DNA of 64,000 bases from Bedellia somnulentella. Lineage: Eukaryota > Arthropoda > Insecta > Lepidoptera > Bedelliidae. Location: the NCBI GenBank assembly GCA_963576735.1, contig OY755171.1, positions 16,616,001 to 16,680,000 of the forward strand, written 5' to 3'. Below are positions 45,000-57,216 of this stretch, piece after piece. The position numbers and the translations under genes are program-made. The notes under the pieces are model-generated. The model ran no database searches, was not told the origin of the DNA, and saw nothing but the letters and a program-made list of their open reading frames with translations. Numbering within the stretch: position 1 is the stretch's first letter; every line of letters begins with the position of its first letter.

Positions 45000-46503
45000 T
45001 AATCTTCCTTTCGGTGCGTTCCAAAACGAAAAAGAAGAACTTTAATCTGTAATTTTTCTTTACTTTGTTTTTGTTAGGTTACATTACAGGACATTTATGG
45101 TTATGTTTATTATGTATGTGTATGACAGATTTCGAGGCAAACTCTATTTTATATTTCTTATCCTTTCTAGAATAATTAGGTACCCGCATCCGGCCGCTGT
45201 CCTATATAATCAGCACAGCACATGTAGTCTGAGGTCTGGTGTGGTGACTGGTTACCTTCTGGGCACGGTATGTGACAATGTATGTATTCGTACCAAATGG
45301 AGATAGGCCTGCCTGCCCCCTATCTAGTGAGACAATGTCACGTGACGTTCGGAAGTATTAGTACCGCTGCCAACCCCTTCCTGGACTTGGATATGCGGCG
45401 CCGCATGAACGTTTGAGTTTTTGAGTCTTGAGTTGAGTTTGGGTATAATGTATTCATTTTTACGAGATGTAAACGCGCTTATGCATTGTGAGTAAAATGT
45501 CAAAGCCATGGAAGTACTATCTAAAAGTTAGTTAGTACCTTCAAAGCAATACTTTGTAGGTATATCAAACTATTTATTCATTTTAATTATTTCGAATGGA
45601 TTGAAATTATAATTGCTGCTGATTAACTTCATCGCGTCACGGAACGCACTGATTATCTGTACTGTACCTGTACCTGTACTTCTGTCTGTATGAATGATGA
45701 TGTATTGTATTGTATATAATCTGTGGTCAAAGTGCGCCACAGGCTATAATCTTAGAACAAAATTTTTCGTTCAAGGTCAGACAACCGCGTTAGTTTAGAA
45801 AAAAAGTCTCCCTCTCCCCTCCCTTGAGTCAGAGGCCCCCGCTCGGCCGAGGCTATTTTCACCGAAATTCTTTTTTTATAATCGCACAGATAATATAAGC
45901 AATGGTTATACGGCCCTGGTTTCTCGATCTTTTGAGCCAACCGAAAATCTAAGTTAAATTGAGAAAGAATCAAACCTTTACTAAAAGTATTAAACAAAGC
46001 ACAATAAGCAACAAAACTAAGAAGTGTTACTTCCAGGAGCTTTAAATAGAATTTTAGTATACAGTAAACGGTTTCTTTTTGATACTCTTTTTTTTGCAAC
46101 CTAAAAAAAACAACAACAGCTCACAACAAATAACATTATTATCATCCCACATTGGAGTCAATTAAATATAAGCGAGAAAACTGAATAAAATCTATTAAAC
46201 ATTCCACTAATTTCATATCCATCCATCCATCCACGTCAATCTTCGGTGTCAATAGCCAAACATTGGCGGAAACGTCAACTAATCATCACAGCTGATCGTC
46301 CCGTCAAAAGGAGATTTTCATATTTTTTCGGTAAAATCAGCCGCGGCGCCCCCGCTCCTCTGGCGCCCGCCGCCGCCATTTTGTTCATTGCCTGTGTTCA
46401 TTTCATTATCTTTCATTGCATTATTGAGGAGTTTGATCGAGTGAAGTTCATTGTTACCATTTGTTACATTGTTGTGTTGTTGTGATATCAAGTCTTCTTC
46501 GTC
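45000..46503. other. Divergent promoter region with a GC island
   Basis: Between the GDP-fucose transporter and the P-like relic. GC-rich at 46330-46385 (GGCGCCCGCCGCCGCCATTT). A SINE fragment lies at 45185-45435. No gene seen. Confidence 0.35.
45185..45435 (+). repeat. SINE family C fragment
   Basis: GATAGGCCTGCC, CACGTGACGTTCGGAAGTAT and GCTGCCAACCCCTTCC match the body; the head is lost. Confidence 0.5.
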
Positions 46504-46747
46504 ATGAAGAACATTTGCTGTGTTCCCTTTTGCAATAGCAATCGCATTTTGAGAAAAGGTTTGTGACATCTAGTTCACGCCTAAAACAGTCGGCTTATCC
46601 TACCTTATTTTCCAATGAGGAAATAAGTACTGGAATACCCTCTCTCTCGACTGAAAATGATGGTGAGTAACAACAATAATACTTGTAATTACATTTCAAT
46701 ACTACACTATGCTACCGAACCATGAAACTTGTTCAAACTTACGTGAA

Positions 46748-47216
46748 GCCAATAGCCACCATAGGACCCTATTTGTTGCATGTATATTGTAATATATTTG
46801 AGGCTTTATATTAAGTCATAGCACATAATTACAGACACATAGCAAGGCTTGTAGCTTACATAAATATAAATCGTATGTTTGATGTGTATACATACTGTGA
46901 TTATGATAACATTGCTGAAAAGACAGCCCATCAAAGGATTGTGTATGTGTATTGTGATGTAGGGTTTATAGTAATATAATTTTATTGCTTAATTATGAGT
47001 CTAAACAATGTGACTAATTATTGTAATGTTTAACATTTTCTGCAGGCGTAATGTCGATGCACATTATCAAAATACCCAAGAGCCTGGAACATACAATTTA
47101 TATTGTATGTTCCAGGCCTTGCTATGCGTCGGTAATTATGTGCTATGACTTAAAATAAAGCCTCAAATATATTACAATATACATGCAACAAATTAGGTCC
47201 TATGGTGGCTATTGAC
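46748..47216. mobile_element. MITE with inverted repeats of about 100 bp
   Basis: The left arm 46748-46850 (AATAGCCACCATAGGACC) is repeated in reverse complement at 47117-47216. Short AT-rich interior with no reading frame. Sits in the second intron of the P-like relic. A small perfect hairpin built on GGAACATACAA lies at 47085-47112, beside the right arm. Confidence 0.7.
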
Positions 47217-48454
47217 TACACATATGTTTGAATAAGTTTCACTGTTCATCTGTGTTTTTAGGCATTATTTCTAGATATCAACCATTGCAATATTTGTTGT
47301 ACATCATATCTTGTATACTTATTGTGCCTTATTCTGCCATTCACTTATGCTAGCTTCCCCTTGAACAGTTTATAGTGAACTTCTTTGTTTCTTCCCCCTG
47401 ATAAAACAACTTCTCTTATTACATATATTTTATTTTTTAGAAAACTCTTCCATATCTACGGAACATGATTACTTTGAAACTAGAAAAAGGAAGCTAAGTG
47501 ACCATTCCTATTGTAAACCATTACAAGAAATTCAACTGTTGGAAAATGAGTATGGTAAGTTTGTTTCTTTTAATTTATACAAAAAAATATATTCTACAAG
47601 ACTTCAATTGTTGCTCATTCTGTAGAATGGTGTGCCATGCCAAAGTCTTTAAATAGCTATTGGCAGGATTCTATGATCAATAGACCTTACAGTGCATGTA
47701 TCATGGTGTTATTCTACATTCAATATTTCAAATATTTCTTTCTAACCATATACATGTTTACTCCTGTTTCCTGTTACTGCTAATAAAATACAGTATATTA
47801 CACCACTTTAATAAAAGAAACACATATTTACGATAAATAAAATAGAACTTATACTATTCTTTTTATTTTATATACTCCAACCATTTGTAAAATATTTTGT
47901 AATATGATTAAAGAATATTTGCTCATTATTTTAGGAATTGCGGTGCCATCCTCATCCCAAAGCACAAATATATATACTGATGACAGTCATTCTCTAAAAA
48001 TTACAGGCAAGTTGTAATATAGTTTATTAATTAAAGTTGAGTTTAAAGTCTTCCATCACCTGGGGAACATAGACTTGTCTAGTGCCTTTATTTTTATTTT
48101 TTATTAGTGACATACTCATGTTAATGATATAAAATATCCTTATTCTCTTTTTTTTTTAGATAAAACCATACCCACTTCATCTCAAGGGTTGAGTGCTACG
48201 TTGATCATTGATTGTGATGATAATATGGATCCACAACTAAGTGGTAATATAATACTGTTAATGCCCTTATACTATGGTACATACATATAGATGCTGTTAG
48301 TTTGCAAGTGGTACATGTGGCCATATTATGTATGAGTGCTTGACCAATTAAATTGACCACCCTTATACAATGGGACCTACTTGAAAAAGGCATGGCAATG
48401 ATTGCTACTTTTAAATCTTAATCATTTGGTGCTATTCCTAAATTTAATTATACG

Positions 48455-48695
48455 ATTTTCACTGCCACCCCTTTCTACCCACGGGTGTCGTAAGAGTAAC
48501 TAAAGGTATGGGGCTTTTTAACATAAGTGGGTTTTGGGCGATGCGGTTGGAGACCCATCGCCAACAATACTTTATTTCTTCCATCTTGTCCCCTATCAAC
48601 TTCTAAATGTGGCTGAGGAGTTTTTAGCTCTAAAGCTCTGGCTACACCTTTTTGGGATTTATAGCCGTGAGTTTAAGTACGTATGTTTCACTGCG
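48455..48695 (+). repeat. Repeat family B, copy 8
   Basis: TTCACTGCCACCCCTTTC, GATGCGGTTGGAGACCCATC, GGGATTTATAGCCGTGAG. In the P-like relic. Confidence 0.5.
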
Positions 48696-48699
48696 TACG

Positions 48700-48852
48700 T
48701 ATGTTCCGGGATAATAACTACTTTATGTCATAATTGGGGTCATTATCTGGCATTCTGCTAAATTTCATTCATATACATTCTGTAATTGAGAAGCCTCTTC
48801 ACCTCAAACACACAAATATCCAAACTTCCACATTTATAATATTAATAGGATA
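48700..48852 (-). mobile_element. Truncated Helitron-like repeat
   Basis: CATTATCTGGCATTCTGC and CACATTTATAATATTAATAG match the element near 13130-13330. The CTAG end is missing. Confidence 0.4.
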
Positions 48853-49219
48853 ACAGTACATTTATTGTATTATTTTGTTGGTATGTTCCTAAGTATGTTG
48901 TAAAGTCCTTCGTCGTAAAGGTGATTGTAACTTAAAAACTCTTAAAAGATGAAAGGGAATAGAGTATAATAAAAAAATAAAGATAATCCCAACCATTTAC
49001 CGCCACGTCAAGGCAATAAAACACGTGTTTCAAAATATAAATATCTATTGTAAAATTAAACTAGGCTCGTTTACAATGAGGTCTTTATCTATAAATAACA
49101 ATGCGTCTATTAACTTGAATTGAAATGCAGATGTTCGTTTCTTTTGGTCGGCTTTACAAACGTTTTTAAAATTACGGATAATAAATCTACAAGTTTTATA
49201 ATTTGCCCATAAGTTTTAA

Positions 49220-50002
49220 CCCTTGAACCCTACCCATCCCAGGAGAAACATTATTCCTACCCAGGGGTTTTGTGGACCCCAATATTAACTCATTAATACT
49301 GAATGAATAAAACACAAATTTAATAAAAGTATTATTTATTAAGAAAGCAAACTAAACAAATATTACAAACAAATATTATTTTTTTTTTGGTGACACATTC
49401 ATTACATCTGGGCATGGTGTGTTCTCCGCATATAGGTTTTTGGCACATGCCACAGTAAACCTTGGTCTTACGGTCCTTCCCCCTTGGGCAGACAGCACAC
49501 CTTTTTTTTGCAGCGGGAGCAGGAGTAGGGTCGTCCAATGGACGCTTCTTTTTTAAGATTCCTCTTAGGAGCTCTTGAAGATTGGTGGGCAAAGTAGGGC
49601 ATGTTATTCTTTCTTCCATTTGGGGGGTGATCAAGTCCATGGCCAGTTTCTTTAGGAAAACACGTCTTTTCATTTCTTTTCTTGTGGCCATTTTTAAAAG
49701 TACAAATGAATTAACTCCCACTATATTCATAAGACCAAAAAAAATTGCCATTGGCCATCTTTTTGTTCTCCTGGACACACTGTATTTGTTGTTTGTATTC
49801 CTACCCTGGGGTCTGACAAACCCCAAAATAGCAATAATTACGTTCTCAGTGCACGAATGCAAACGCACTACTGGCGACAAGATGGCTGACGGTGTTAACG
49901 AGGAATAGCTTGAGTCACATGACCGTGCGTTTTGTTTCCGCAAAAATATTTTAGTTAAATCAAACGCTGGGGTTTACTGGACCCCCGGGTAGGGTTTAAG
50001 AG
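49220..50002 (-). mobile_element. Internally deleted piggyBac element with TTAA target duplications
   Basis: Flanked by TTAA at 49216-49219 and 50003-50006, the piggyBac target. The ends form short imperfect inverted repeats (CCCTTGAACCCTACCC at the left, CTCTTAAACCCTACCC read inward from the right). At about 783 bp it is far shorter than an autonomous copy. It lies in an intron of the P-like relic, so it arrived after or independently of that gene's decay. Confidence 0.8.
49332..49943 (-). pseudogene. piggyBac transposase C-terminal fragment
   Basis: Open frame of 203 codons. From about residue 54 it matches the C-terminal part of piggyBac transposases: YSVSRRTKRWPMAIFFG, then a linker, then the cysteine-rich end with CAVC, CGMC, ICGEH and CNEC, which binds the element ends. 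The first 30 or so residues look like a frame accident. The N-terminus and the DDD catalytic region are absent, so it is non-autonomous. Confidence 0.75.
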
Positions 50003-50304
50003 TTAATAATGCTAAGTTTGTGGCTAGTATTTTCGAAGGTACAGAATATTTATTTCAGTTTGGAAATCATCTGAAATACATTGTTGATTTTATGACGATC
50101 TTTTATTGTACTACCTCTGATTGCGTTTTTTTTTTATTGAACGTATTTTTCAACACAAAATGAATTAACTTGTTTATTTGCACTACGGAGTGCTCAGATA
50201 GCTATATTTAACATTAACTTACAACTAGTGAATAAGAAACTAGTTCTGTACAATACACCAAGACTAAAATATTTACTTAAACTTATTTATTTAACACCTG
50301 ATAT

Positions 50305-50465
50305 ATGTAGGCAGGTGTCCGAAGTGTGAAGAATAAAAGAGCATGATTGAGACGATTGATGGATGTGAACAAAGCCAGAGAGGTTTGCCAGGATCGTACA
50401 AAGTAGTGATTGATAGTCTCTGCCTGCCCCAATGGGAACTAACGGTGTGAGAATATGTATATATA
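50305..50465 (+). repeat. LINE 3' fragment (family A)
   Basis: GTGTCCGAAGTGTGAAGAAT, GAGGTTTGCCAGGATCG, CCCCAATGGGAACTAACGG. Lies in the P-like relic, just before its degenerate exon. Confidence 0.5.
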
Positions 50466-51295
50466 TAATAACTATAACTATTATTCACACACACACAGAC
50501 ACAAAAATTACATGTATTTCATGATACACTATACTTAAGCCTGGTGTAATCATTTGTTGTAATCATATAATTGTGCCCTCTTCATCTCAAATCATACCCA
50601 CTGATGTGAAGATGAAGAAACCAATTACAGGTTAGTAATAAATTAGTTTTCACTTGTCTTATATGACTGGTGCTCTAATTTCTTATAATAAGAATTAGTT
50701 TTCTGTATTTTATAATTATTCATACAACAATAATACCATTATCATAGGCATACTGCCTGCCAAAGCTTGATGAAAACGACACAAAATAATTAGGTCTTTT
50801 TATTCAACTCCTACAACTCTCTTGGAAACAGCATAGTGTGTCAATAAATTTAAAATATTCTTAAGATTGCTTTATTTGTGTTTTACAGTTGCACGTAAAC
50901 AGATAGCAAGAAAAATATGTTACATGAAAGCTGATACAAGACTGTATCAAGTTATACAAGATTTAAAGATAAAATATAAAAAATCTAAACGGCAGTTGAG
51001 ATATGCTGTGAGGGCTAAAAGAGCTCTAAAATTTTCAAAAATGGACAGCTTTGACAATTTAATAAAAAAATTAAATCCTTTAACAAAAAATTTTATATGG
51101 ATGCAAATATCTCAATGCACCAAGCAAAGAAAAGGACGCCGATTTACTGAAGACCAGAAATTGATGGCTCTTTCAATTATGAAACAAAGCCCAAAAAGCT
51201 ATAAGTTTCTAAGAAGAATTTTTATCCTTCCGTCAACCCGTACATTAAATAAGTTAATAGAAAACTTTGAAATGACGGCTGGATTAAAAAATTCT

Positions 51296-51472
51296 GTATT
51301 TAATGCTATTAAAGAAGAGGTATTTCAACTTTTTTTACTGATACATCTTATAATCCTTACACCTATCTCAAAATCATAGCTTATTTATGTGTTTAATGCA
51401 ATTAAGAAGAGGTATTTCAACTCTTTTTACTGATACATCTTATAATCCTTAAACCTATCTCAAAATCATAGT
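51296..51472 (+). repeat. Tandem duplication across an exon end in the P-like relic
   Basis: About 84 nt (51296-51379) recur at 51389-51472, including the end of an exon and its donor (GAAGAGGTATTTCAACT in both). Confidence 0.7.
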
Positions 51473-52654
51473 CTTTTTATGTCTATATCATCATTATTTT
51501 TGTGATAAAGGTCTTACTGAAAACTAAATAAACTTTTTAATTTTGCAGGTTCAATACTGGAGGGAACGAAAAAAGTATTGTTCCATTATATTTGACGAAG
51601 TAGCATTAGAACCGGGTGTTACATATAATAAAAACAAAGATTGTTTACTAGGGTTTGTAGAACTAAATGAAAAAACCACAAATTTTGCTGACCATGCGTT
51701 AGTTTTTATGGCTCGTGGTGTAGTGGACAAATGGCAACAGCCAATTTGTTTCTACTTCTGTGAGGGTTCGACTTCGGCGTATATTTTAAAGAATATACTC
51801 AAAGAAGTAGTCATTGAAGTTGCAAAAACAGGATTAGTTCCAATAGCTTTGGTATCCGACCAGGGGTCAGCATTTCAGTCGGCTCTTAATAAATTAAAAG
51901 AAGACTCTAGAAGAGAGTATAACAATTATGGTAAGTTTAGTTCTATATGTATAGTGTAATGGAATTTATTAAAATTATTCAAGGTTTTAAAACTTTTTCT
52001 TTTATAACAGATGATACCATTATCATTGGAGAAAACCGCCTTAATGTTTTTTATGATCCACCCCACCTCATCAAGGGTGTTAGAAATAATTTTATAACTA
52101 AAAACATTAAACACGAGGGAAAAATTTCGAAATGGAGTGACATTATGGATGTTTATATGGTGGACCGCGAGCTTGCAGATATGCGCATGCTGAAAAAACT
52201 AAATGATGATTACGTGATACCAGATAAAATAAAAAAAATGAAGGTTAGTAAAATAATAAAATTAATTTAAAATAATTAATAAAAGGTTAAGGTTAATAAA
52301 AGGGAAACAAAGTGAAAAGTTTATAATTGTATTTTTTTTTAACTTAAGTATCATCATTATAACATCATTACAACATCATTACTTTTACTTGTAATAAATT
52401 AGTTTCCATATGATCCCTGATTAGTAAAATAGTTATGGAAGTGCTATTTAAACCTGATAGATATACAGTTGCAGTTTATATTTTTCCTGCCTAACTGATT
52501 AGATGTGTTTATATTTCAGGTCAAGAATTGTACTAAGGTTTTGAGTTCTACAGTTGCAAGTGCACTAACCTACACATCATTATTTCGTAAGTTATTTTAT
52601 GTTTTTTTTTATTATAATGAACAAACAGTGATGCTTAGTGTTTTACGTTTTAAG

Positions 52655-52870
52655 TATTCCCTATCTTTTCCCTTGGGTGTCGTGAGAGCCATGCAAGGAA
52701 GCTAAGAGCCATTAGTACTCAATTGGAGATCGGGTTAGCAACCAATTACCAGTGACTACTTGTTTTAACATCTGTTCCCCTTGAAACATCTATATATGGT
52801 TGAGATTCCTTAAAATCTTAACACTCTGATTACCCCAATTTGAGATAAAAGGCGTGAGCAATTTAGCTGA
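52655..52870 (+). repeat. Repeat family B, copy 9 (diverged)
   Basis: CCCTTGGGTGTCGTGAGAG, GAGATAAAAGGCGTGAGCAA. In the last intron of the P-like relic. Confidence 0.4.
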
Positions 52871-53700
52871 ATAAGTAGTGACAACATACTATCATGTATC
52901 ACAAATTGTACTATTGAACAAACAGAGTATATGTACAATAGCTTGAGAACTATAGCAGTAGTGGGTGTATTAAATTCCAGTTTTTTTGTTACAGCCCTTT
53001 ACCCAGATGGAAAACCCGTCAGCCCAACTTTAAAAAACACAGCTGATATTGTCACTTTCTTCGACAAATTATTTGACTCATGCAACGGAGCTGCAGCTGG
53101 AATTAAAAATATGGGGAAACCTCTACGACGGGCAGTCACGAAGAAGTCTGAACATCAAGGATTTGCCGAATATGCAAGCTAAAGCGTTAGCTAAATGTAA
53201 AAAAAGACTTAAGAATAAAAAGAAATAAATTATATGCTGTTTTTTTATTGAGACCCTTTTTACCAAAATGATAGACATTTGGCAAATAGTGAATAGTATG
53301 TGGGATTTCAGTATATATGGGTGCGTGCCACCTACCCAAGCAAACCACATAATTTCAAATTTCCCGCCTACGTACGCGTACGTTTACCAATGAAAGAAAA
53401 ATTGGCACAAAAGGTCTCGATACGTACCGTAAAGCCAATATAAAATAAAAGTAAAAACATGTCAAACTCTAAACTAACGTGCCTACTGTAACAAAAACGC
53501 TAGAGTAAGATTCCTATCTGATACGTAGTATCTAATTGTAATCTGTGAAGTGCGCCGATCGCCGACCGATGATGGTGTTTTAGTTTATGGATGGGTGCAG
53601 TGCATGTTATTTTTTATTTCGTGGTGTAAAATCGGCGACTAACTCAAAAGAAAGTTGTTGAAAATTAAAACCCTAGCACTTATTTGATTCTATTATAATT

Positions 53701-56700
53701 ATGGCATCTCCTCAAACTAGTAGCCAAGAAACAGAGGAACAAAATGTTTCAGGTGGTATTTTATATGAGATCATCTATAGTCCTGTTAACTTATTGTTGA
53801 CTGTAATTATTGCCGTGTTATTATATAAAATTTTGAGGAAAAAGTTCGCAAAAGATAATGTTGTCATTCCTGAGCCAGTACTACCTAGAATTAGGAAGGA
53901 CATGACAGTAGCCGAACTTCGCCAATACGATGGTAATCAGCCTGATGGTCGTGTTTTGGTGGCGGTAAATGGTTGGATCTTCGATGTTACTAAAGGACGC
54001 CGCTTCTACGGACCGGGTGAGTGCTTGATTATACGGATATAAATAGCAGTCATCCAACGGTGACTCATCATATAATGGGTATATTGGTTCCAGCACCATT
54101 TTGTTAATGAAGTTGGTTTTTTTTAATTAGGTGATGTGGGACTCGCTATTAGCAATGAATCGGTTGTGTTGCGCAATATCCATGATTGTATTATTTCGAG
54201 TCTGTTGTGTTTCAATGTGAGCCATAAATTTTTGGTGTACATAAATGACACCCAGAGGTCACCCATATGCTTCCAAATTTCAAGGATAAGCTTAGCAAAA
54301 AAATGTCCCCTTATCTCTTGTCATGTAATAGAGGAAGGTGCAATAGTGGTTACCTTGCTTACTAACACAATTTCAGAAACTGTTCAAACGACCATGATAC
54401 CTCAGTAGGGAGCACCATTGCCTCTCATGCAGAGGCTTGTGTTTTTCATCCTCATTTAAGCCTTTTTTTGGGAAATCGTCAATGTCTTCTTAAGTTATAT
54501 GAGTGGTCAATTTTGGTATGTCTAAATGGTATTTAGTCATGTGTCAGTGTATATGAACAAAATGGCAATAAGTCTGCTTATATATGTAAGTGCACTGATC
54601 AAGTAAAATGTGGGTACTCTAAACACCAGGTGTCATTTATGTCATATGACGTTTTCACATATTCAAACATGGTTTGCTTCCAATAATCTCATTCTTAATT
54701 TGTAGAGTAGGGCTCTGGGTTTCAAACTTTTGCACTCAAATCCTAGACTTGTTAGCTAACTTATAAAGTTATCTTAAACTTAGCATATAAATTGTATTTA
54801 GTTAAGACCAACTGCACAGATACTAAGAATACTAAGGTTTACCTAACCTGCTCAGCTCAATTCATTTCTATTGCAATTTGTATTCAATTCCTAGTAATAG
54901 TTTAAAAAAGTTAAGTAAAATAGCCTGAATCATTCTCTTTTATAAGAAAAGACTTGTTGTTAAGACTCAATTCAAAGACTCAAGCGCTCACACTGTATAT
55001 CCCCAAAGGGGTTAGCACATGACATTGTCACCTGGTGTATGGCCTACATGGCTAAGGACACCTTAGCTATGTGGGTTTCCTCAAGATGTTTTCACTTACC
55101 ATTAACAACCATGATAAATTAACAACACATATGCCTTCAGAAAAGGCAAAAAGCTATGGTTAAGAAATATGTTTAAACTAAAATAAGCAGCTACATGACA
55201 CCACCCATCTTTTTTATTCTAAATTTTTTTATGATATTTACTTCCTACATACTGTTTCAAGTTATAAAAAAATATAAAAATATACGGACATATATATTAC
55301 ACAGATTATGTTAGCCCCAAACTAAGTACAACCTGGTGACTTGTATTATGGGATACTACATAAACATATAACATAAATGTTGATGCCGTTTATCCCCGAA
55401 GGGGTGGGCAGAGGTACCAATACTTCTGAACATCACGTGACAGCGCCACCTAGTGTCCATAGTAGGTACCCACGTTTTGCTTAGACAGTGTACACACCTG
55501 GTAGGGGGCAGGCCTATCACCGTAGGATCTAATTCAACAATAAATTTAAGATTATATAGTACGCATATCAATGACACCCAAGACTAAGAAACAATCATTT
55601 ATGCTCATCACATAAATGTTGCTCTCAGCGGGGATTGAACCCGCAACTTATGGACCAAGAAGCTAGTCCTATCCACTTGACCATGGCTGTCATCAAACAG
55701 CAGTGTAAAATAATTATAACAGCAGTGTGGGCACATAACCCACACAGCTGGTACTTAACTATATGCAAACCCTTTATTTTCATTAGGGTAGACAGATACC
55801 AATATTTGCCATTTCATATGATCCTGACAAATTTCTTTTCCTTCCCTCACATTTTCTATTCTTCTCATACATGCTCTTGTATTTTTCGCATGTCAGAGTC
55901 CCGCCTTTATAAGAATGTTATCAACTGGGTCTTATCAAGTATTGTGCGTTGCTATCTGTCAATGATTAGGCTAGTAATTTTAGAATAATTGATAGCCACT
56001 CTGGACCCGTAGCATTAGGGCTTGTGAGAGCATACAGAGATACTGATAGATTTTGTATGAACAATCTGTCAGTTTCTCACTTCTCATGTGACATACGCGC
56101 TTTCACAAGTCTCACGCTACTAGTACATACATACATACATATACTCACGCCATTAGTTCCCATTGGGGTAGGCAGAGACTATTGATCGCCACTTCGCACA
56201 ATCCTGACAAACCTCTCTAGCTTCGTTTACATCCATCAATCTTTTCATGCATGCTCTTTTATTCTTCATACTTCGGACGCCAGCCTTTTTGAGCACACTC
56301 TCAATTTGGTCCAAGTGTGTTCTCCGTGGTCGTCCTCTACTAACATTACCATCCACACTAGCTCTATAGATCCCTTTTACCAATTTTCTATCATCCATCC
56401 TCTCTATACATGCTACTAGTACTGGTTAACAAATGAGGGATAATCCATTAAATGTACAACAATAAACAACCTTGATAGCTCAATAGTGGGTAGAACATCT
56501 GCCTATCATGCAGAGTGGCATGGGTTCAAATCTCATCTTGGGCAAACACCAAAAGGTGTGTCTTCAGAATTCTTATGTATGGGTAATTTGTCATGGTTAG
56601 TGGTGAGGGAATACATGGTAATGTGACCCAGATGACAAGTTGTGCTTACTCTTGTGATAGTGTATTTGTTTGTACAATAACATACAAGGCGGGGGTCCGA

Positions 56701-57216
56701 AGTGAGAAGAATAAAAGATCATGTATGAGAAGAATAATGAATGTAAGGGAAGCAAGAGAGGTTTGTCAAGATCGTACTAAGTGGCGATCGATAGTCTCTA
56801 CCTACCCCAATGGGAATAGTAAGTAATAACAGTAAAATTTGAAACTCTTAACACCAGGTGACAATAATACCACGTGCATAAGTAATATGCAGAAGTCTTA
56901 GTATCTCTGCCACGCCTTCGGAGATATATGGCGTGATTGTTTGAGTCCAATAAATTTGAATGAAATAACAATTCTTGTGAGTTTTTTTATTAATTCAGTA
57001 AATAACCTCCATTTCATGATTTGCTTTAAGGAAACTGAAAGATGAATCAAAAATTTATATTTTCAGGTGGGCCGTATGCTGCATTCGGTGGTAAGGATGC
57101 ATCGAGAGGCCTAGCCACCTTCTCTGTGACGTCGTCAGACAAGGAGTACGATGACCTCAGTGACCTCAACTCGATAGAAATGGAGTCCGTCAGGGAATGG
57201 GAGGCGCAATTCAAAG
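53701..57216 (+). CDS. PGRMC/MAPR cytochrome-b5-like membrane protein (3' end not found)
   Basis: Membrane-associated progesterone receptor component family: heme-binding proteins of the endoplasmic reticulum that support cytochrome P450s and sterol metabolism. Exon 1 53701-54016 and exon 2 57067-57216, joined in phase 1 ([23 protein letters not shown]). Residues 1-20 are polar, about 20-44 form one membrane helix ([14 protein letters not shown]), and the b5-like fold starts near 62 ([22 protein letters not shown]). The tyrosines of FYGP and GPY are those used for heme contact in PGRMC1. Exon 2 ends phase 1 at a good donor (aaag/gtaagt) after EWEAQFK. The family continues with about 35-40 more residues (KY..VGKLL then an acidic tail), which I could not find before 64000. 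PGRMC1 and PGRMC2 cannot be told apart here. Confidence 0.92.
54410..54680 (+). repeat. SINE family C, diverged
   Basis: TTAGTCATGTGTCAGTGTAT and GTGGGTACTCTAAACACCAG. Lies in the PGRMC intron. Confidence 0.45.
54985..55170 (-). repeat. SINE family C fragment
   Basis: CCCCAAAGGGGTTAGCA, GTGGGTTTCCTCAAGATG and CATGATAAATTAACAACACA. Confidence 0.45.
55280..55692 (-). mobile_element. SINE family D copy, split by a family C SINE
   Basis: Same order of blocks as 1340-1952. The interrupting family C copy (55365-55530) is in the opposite orientation to the one at 1422-1790 but at nearly the same site. Confidence 0.6.
55365..55530 (-). repeat. SINE family C copy nested in a family D SINE
   Basis: CCCCGAAGGGGTGGGCAGAG, CCCACGTTTTGCTTAGACAG, GTAGGGGGCAGGCCTATCAC. 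Confidence 0.55.
55775..55925 (-). repeat. LINE 3' fragment (family A), diverged
   Basis: TAGGGTAGACAGATACCAAT, ATGATCCTGACAAATTTC, CATACATGCTCTTGTATT. PGRMC intron. Confidence 0.4.
56120..56412 (-). repeat. LINE 3' fragment (family A), still open
   Basis: Codes for 81 open residues beginning [14 protein letters not shown] and containing [13 protein letters not shown] and [14 protein letters not shown], a reverse-transcriptase C-terminus. Tail: CATACATACATATACTCACG. Confidence 0.6.
56465..56955 (+). repeat. SINE family C copy interrupted by a LINE 3' fragment
   Basis: The head GATAGCTCAATAGTGGGTAG and body continue to about 56690, are broken by a LINE-A piece (56690-56820), then resume with CACCAGGTGACAATAA. 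Confidence 0.55.
56690..56820 (+). repeat. LINE 3' fragment (family A) inside a SINE
   Basis: GGGGGTCCGAAGTGAGAAGA through CCCCAATGGGAATAG. Confidence 0.5.

Larger units (their letters stand above)
46504..53182 (+). pseudogene. P-element/THAP9-like transposase relic, many exons
   Basis: Remains of a P-superfamily transposase gene. The 5' end codes for a THAP start (MKNICCVPFCNSN), which runs straight into the end of a THAP domain in a different frame (HFEKRF at 46545-46562, RLKQSAYPTLF at 46578-46610). The middle of the zinc finger, about 45 codons, is gone. Later exons splice in phase: to 46662, 47441-47554, 47935-48006 (GC donor), 48160-48243, a degenerate one near 50570-50630, 50889-51319, 51549-51930, 52011-52243, 52520-52586, 52995-53182. 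The catalytic fold shows IIFDEVALEPG (first Asp) and ALVSDQGSAF (second Asp), then YDPPHLIKGVRNNF and FFDKLFDSCNG. It stops soon after GKPLRRAVTKKSEH, so the final catalytic Glu is missing. It cannot be an active transposase; it is either a relic or a co-opted fragment. Confidence 0.8.

Noticed and set aside
46246..46485. 79-codon hydrophobic open frame near the GC island
   Set aside because: No family match and overlaps the promoter region; no splice or start context.
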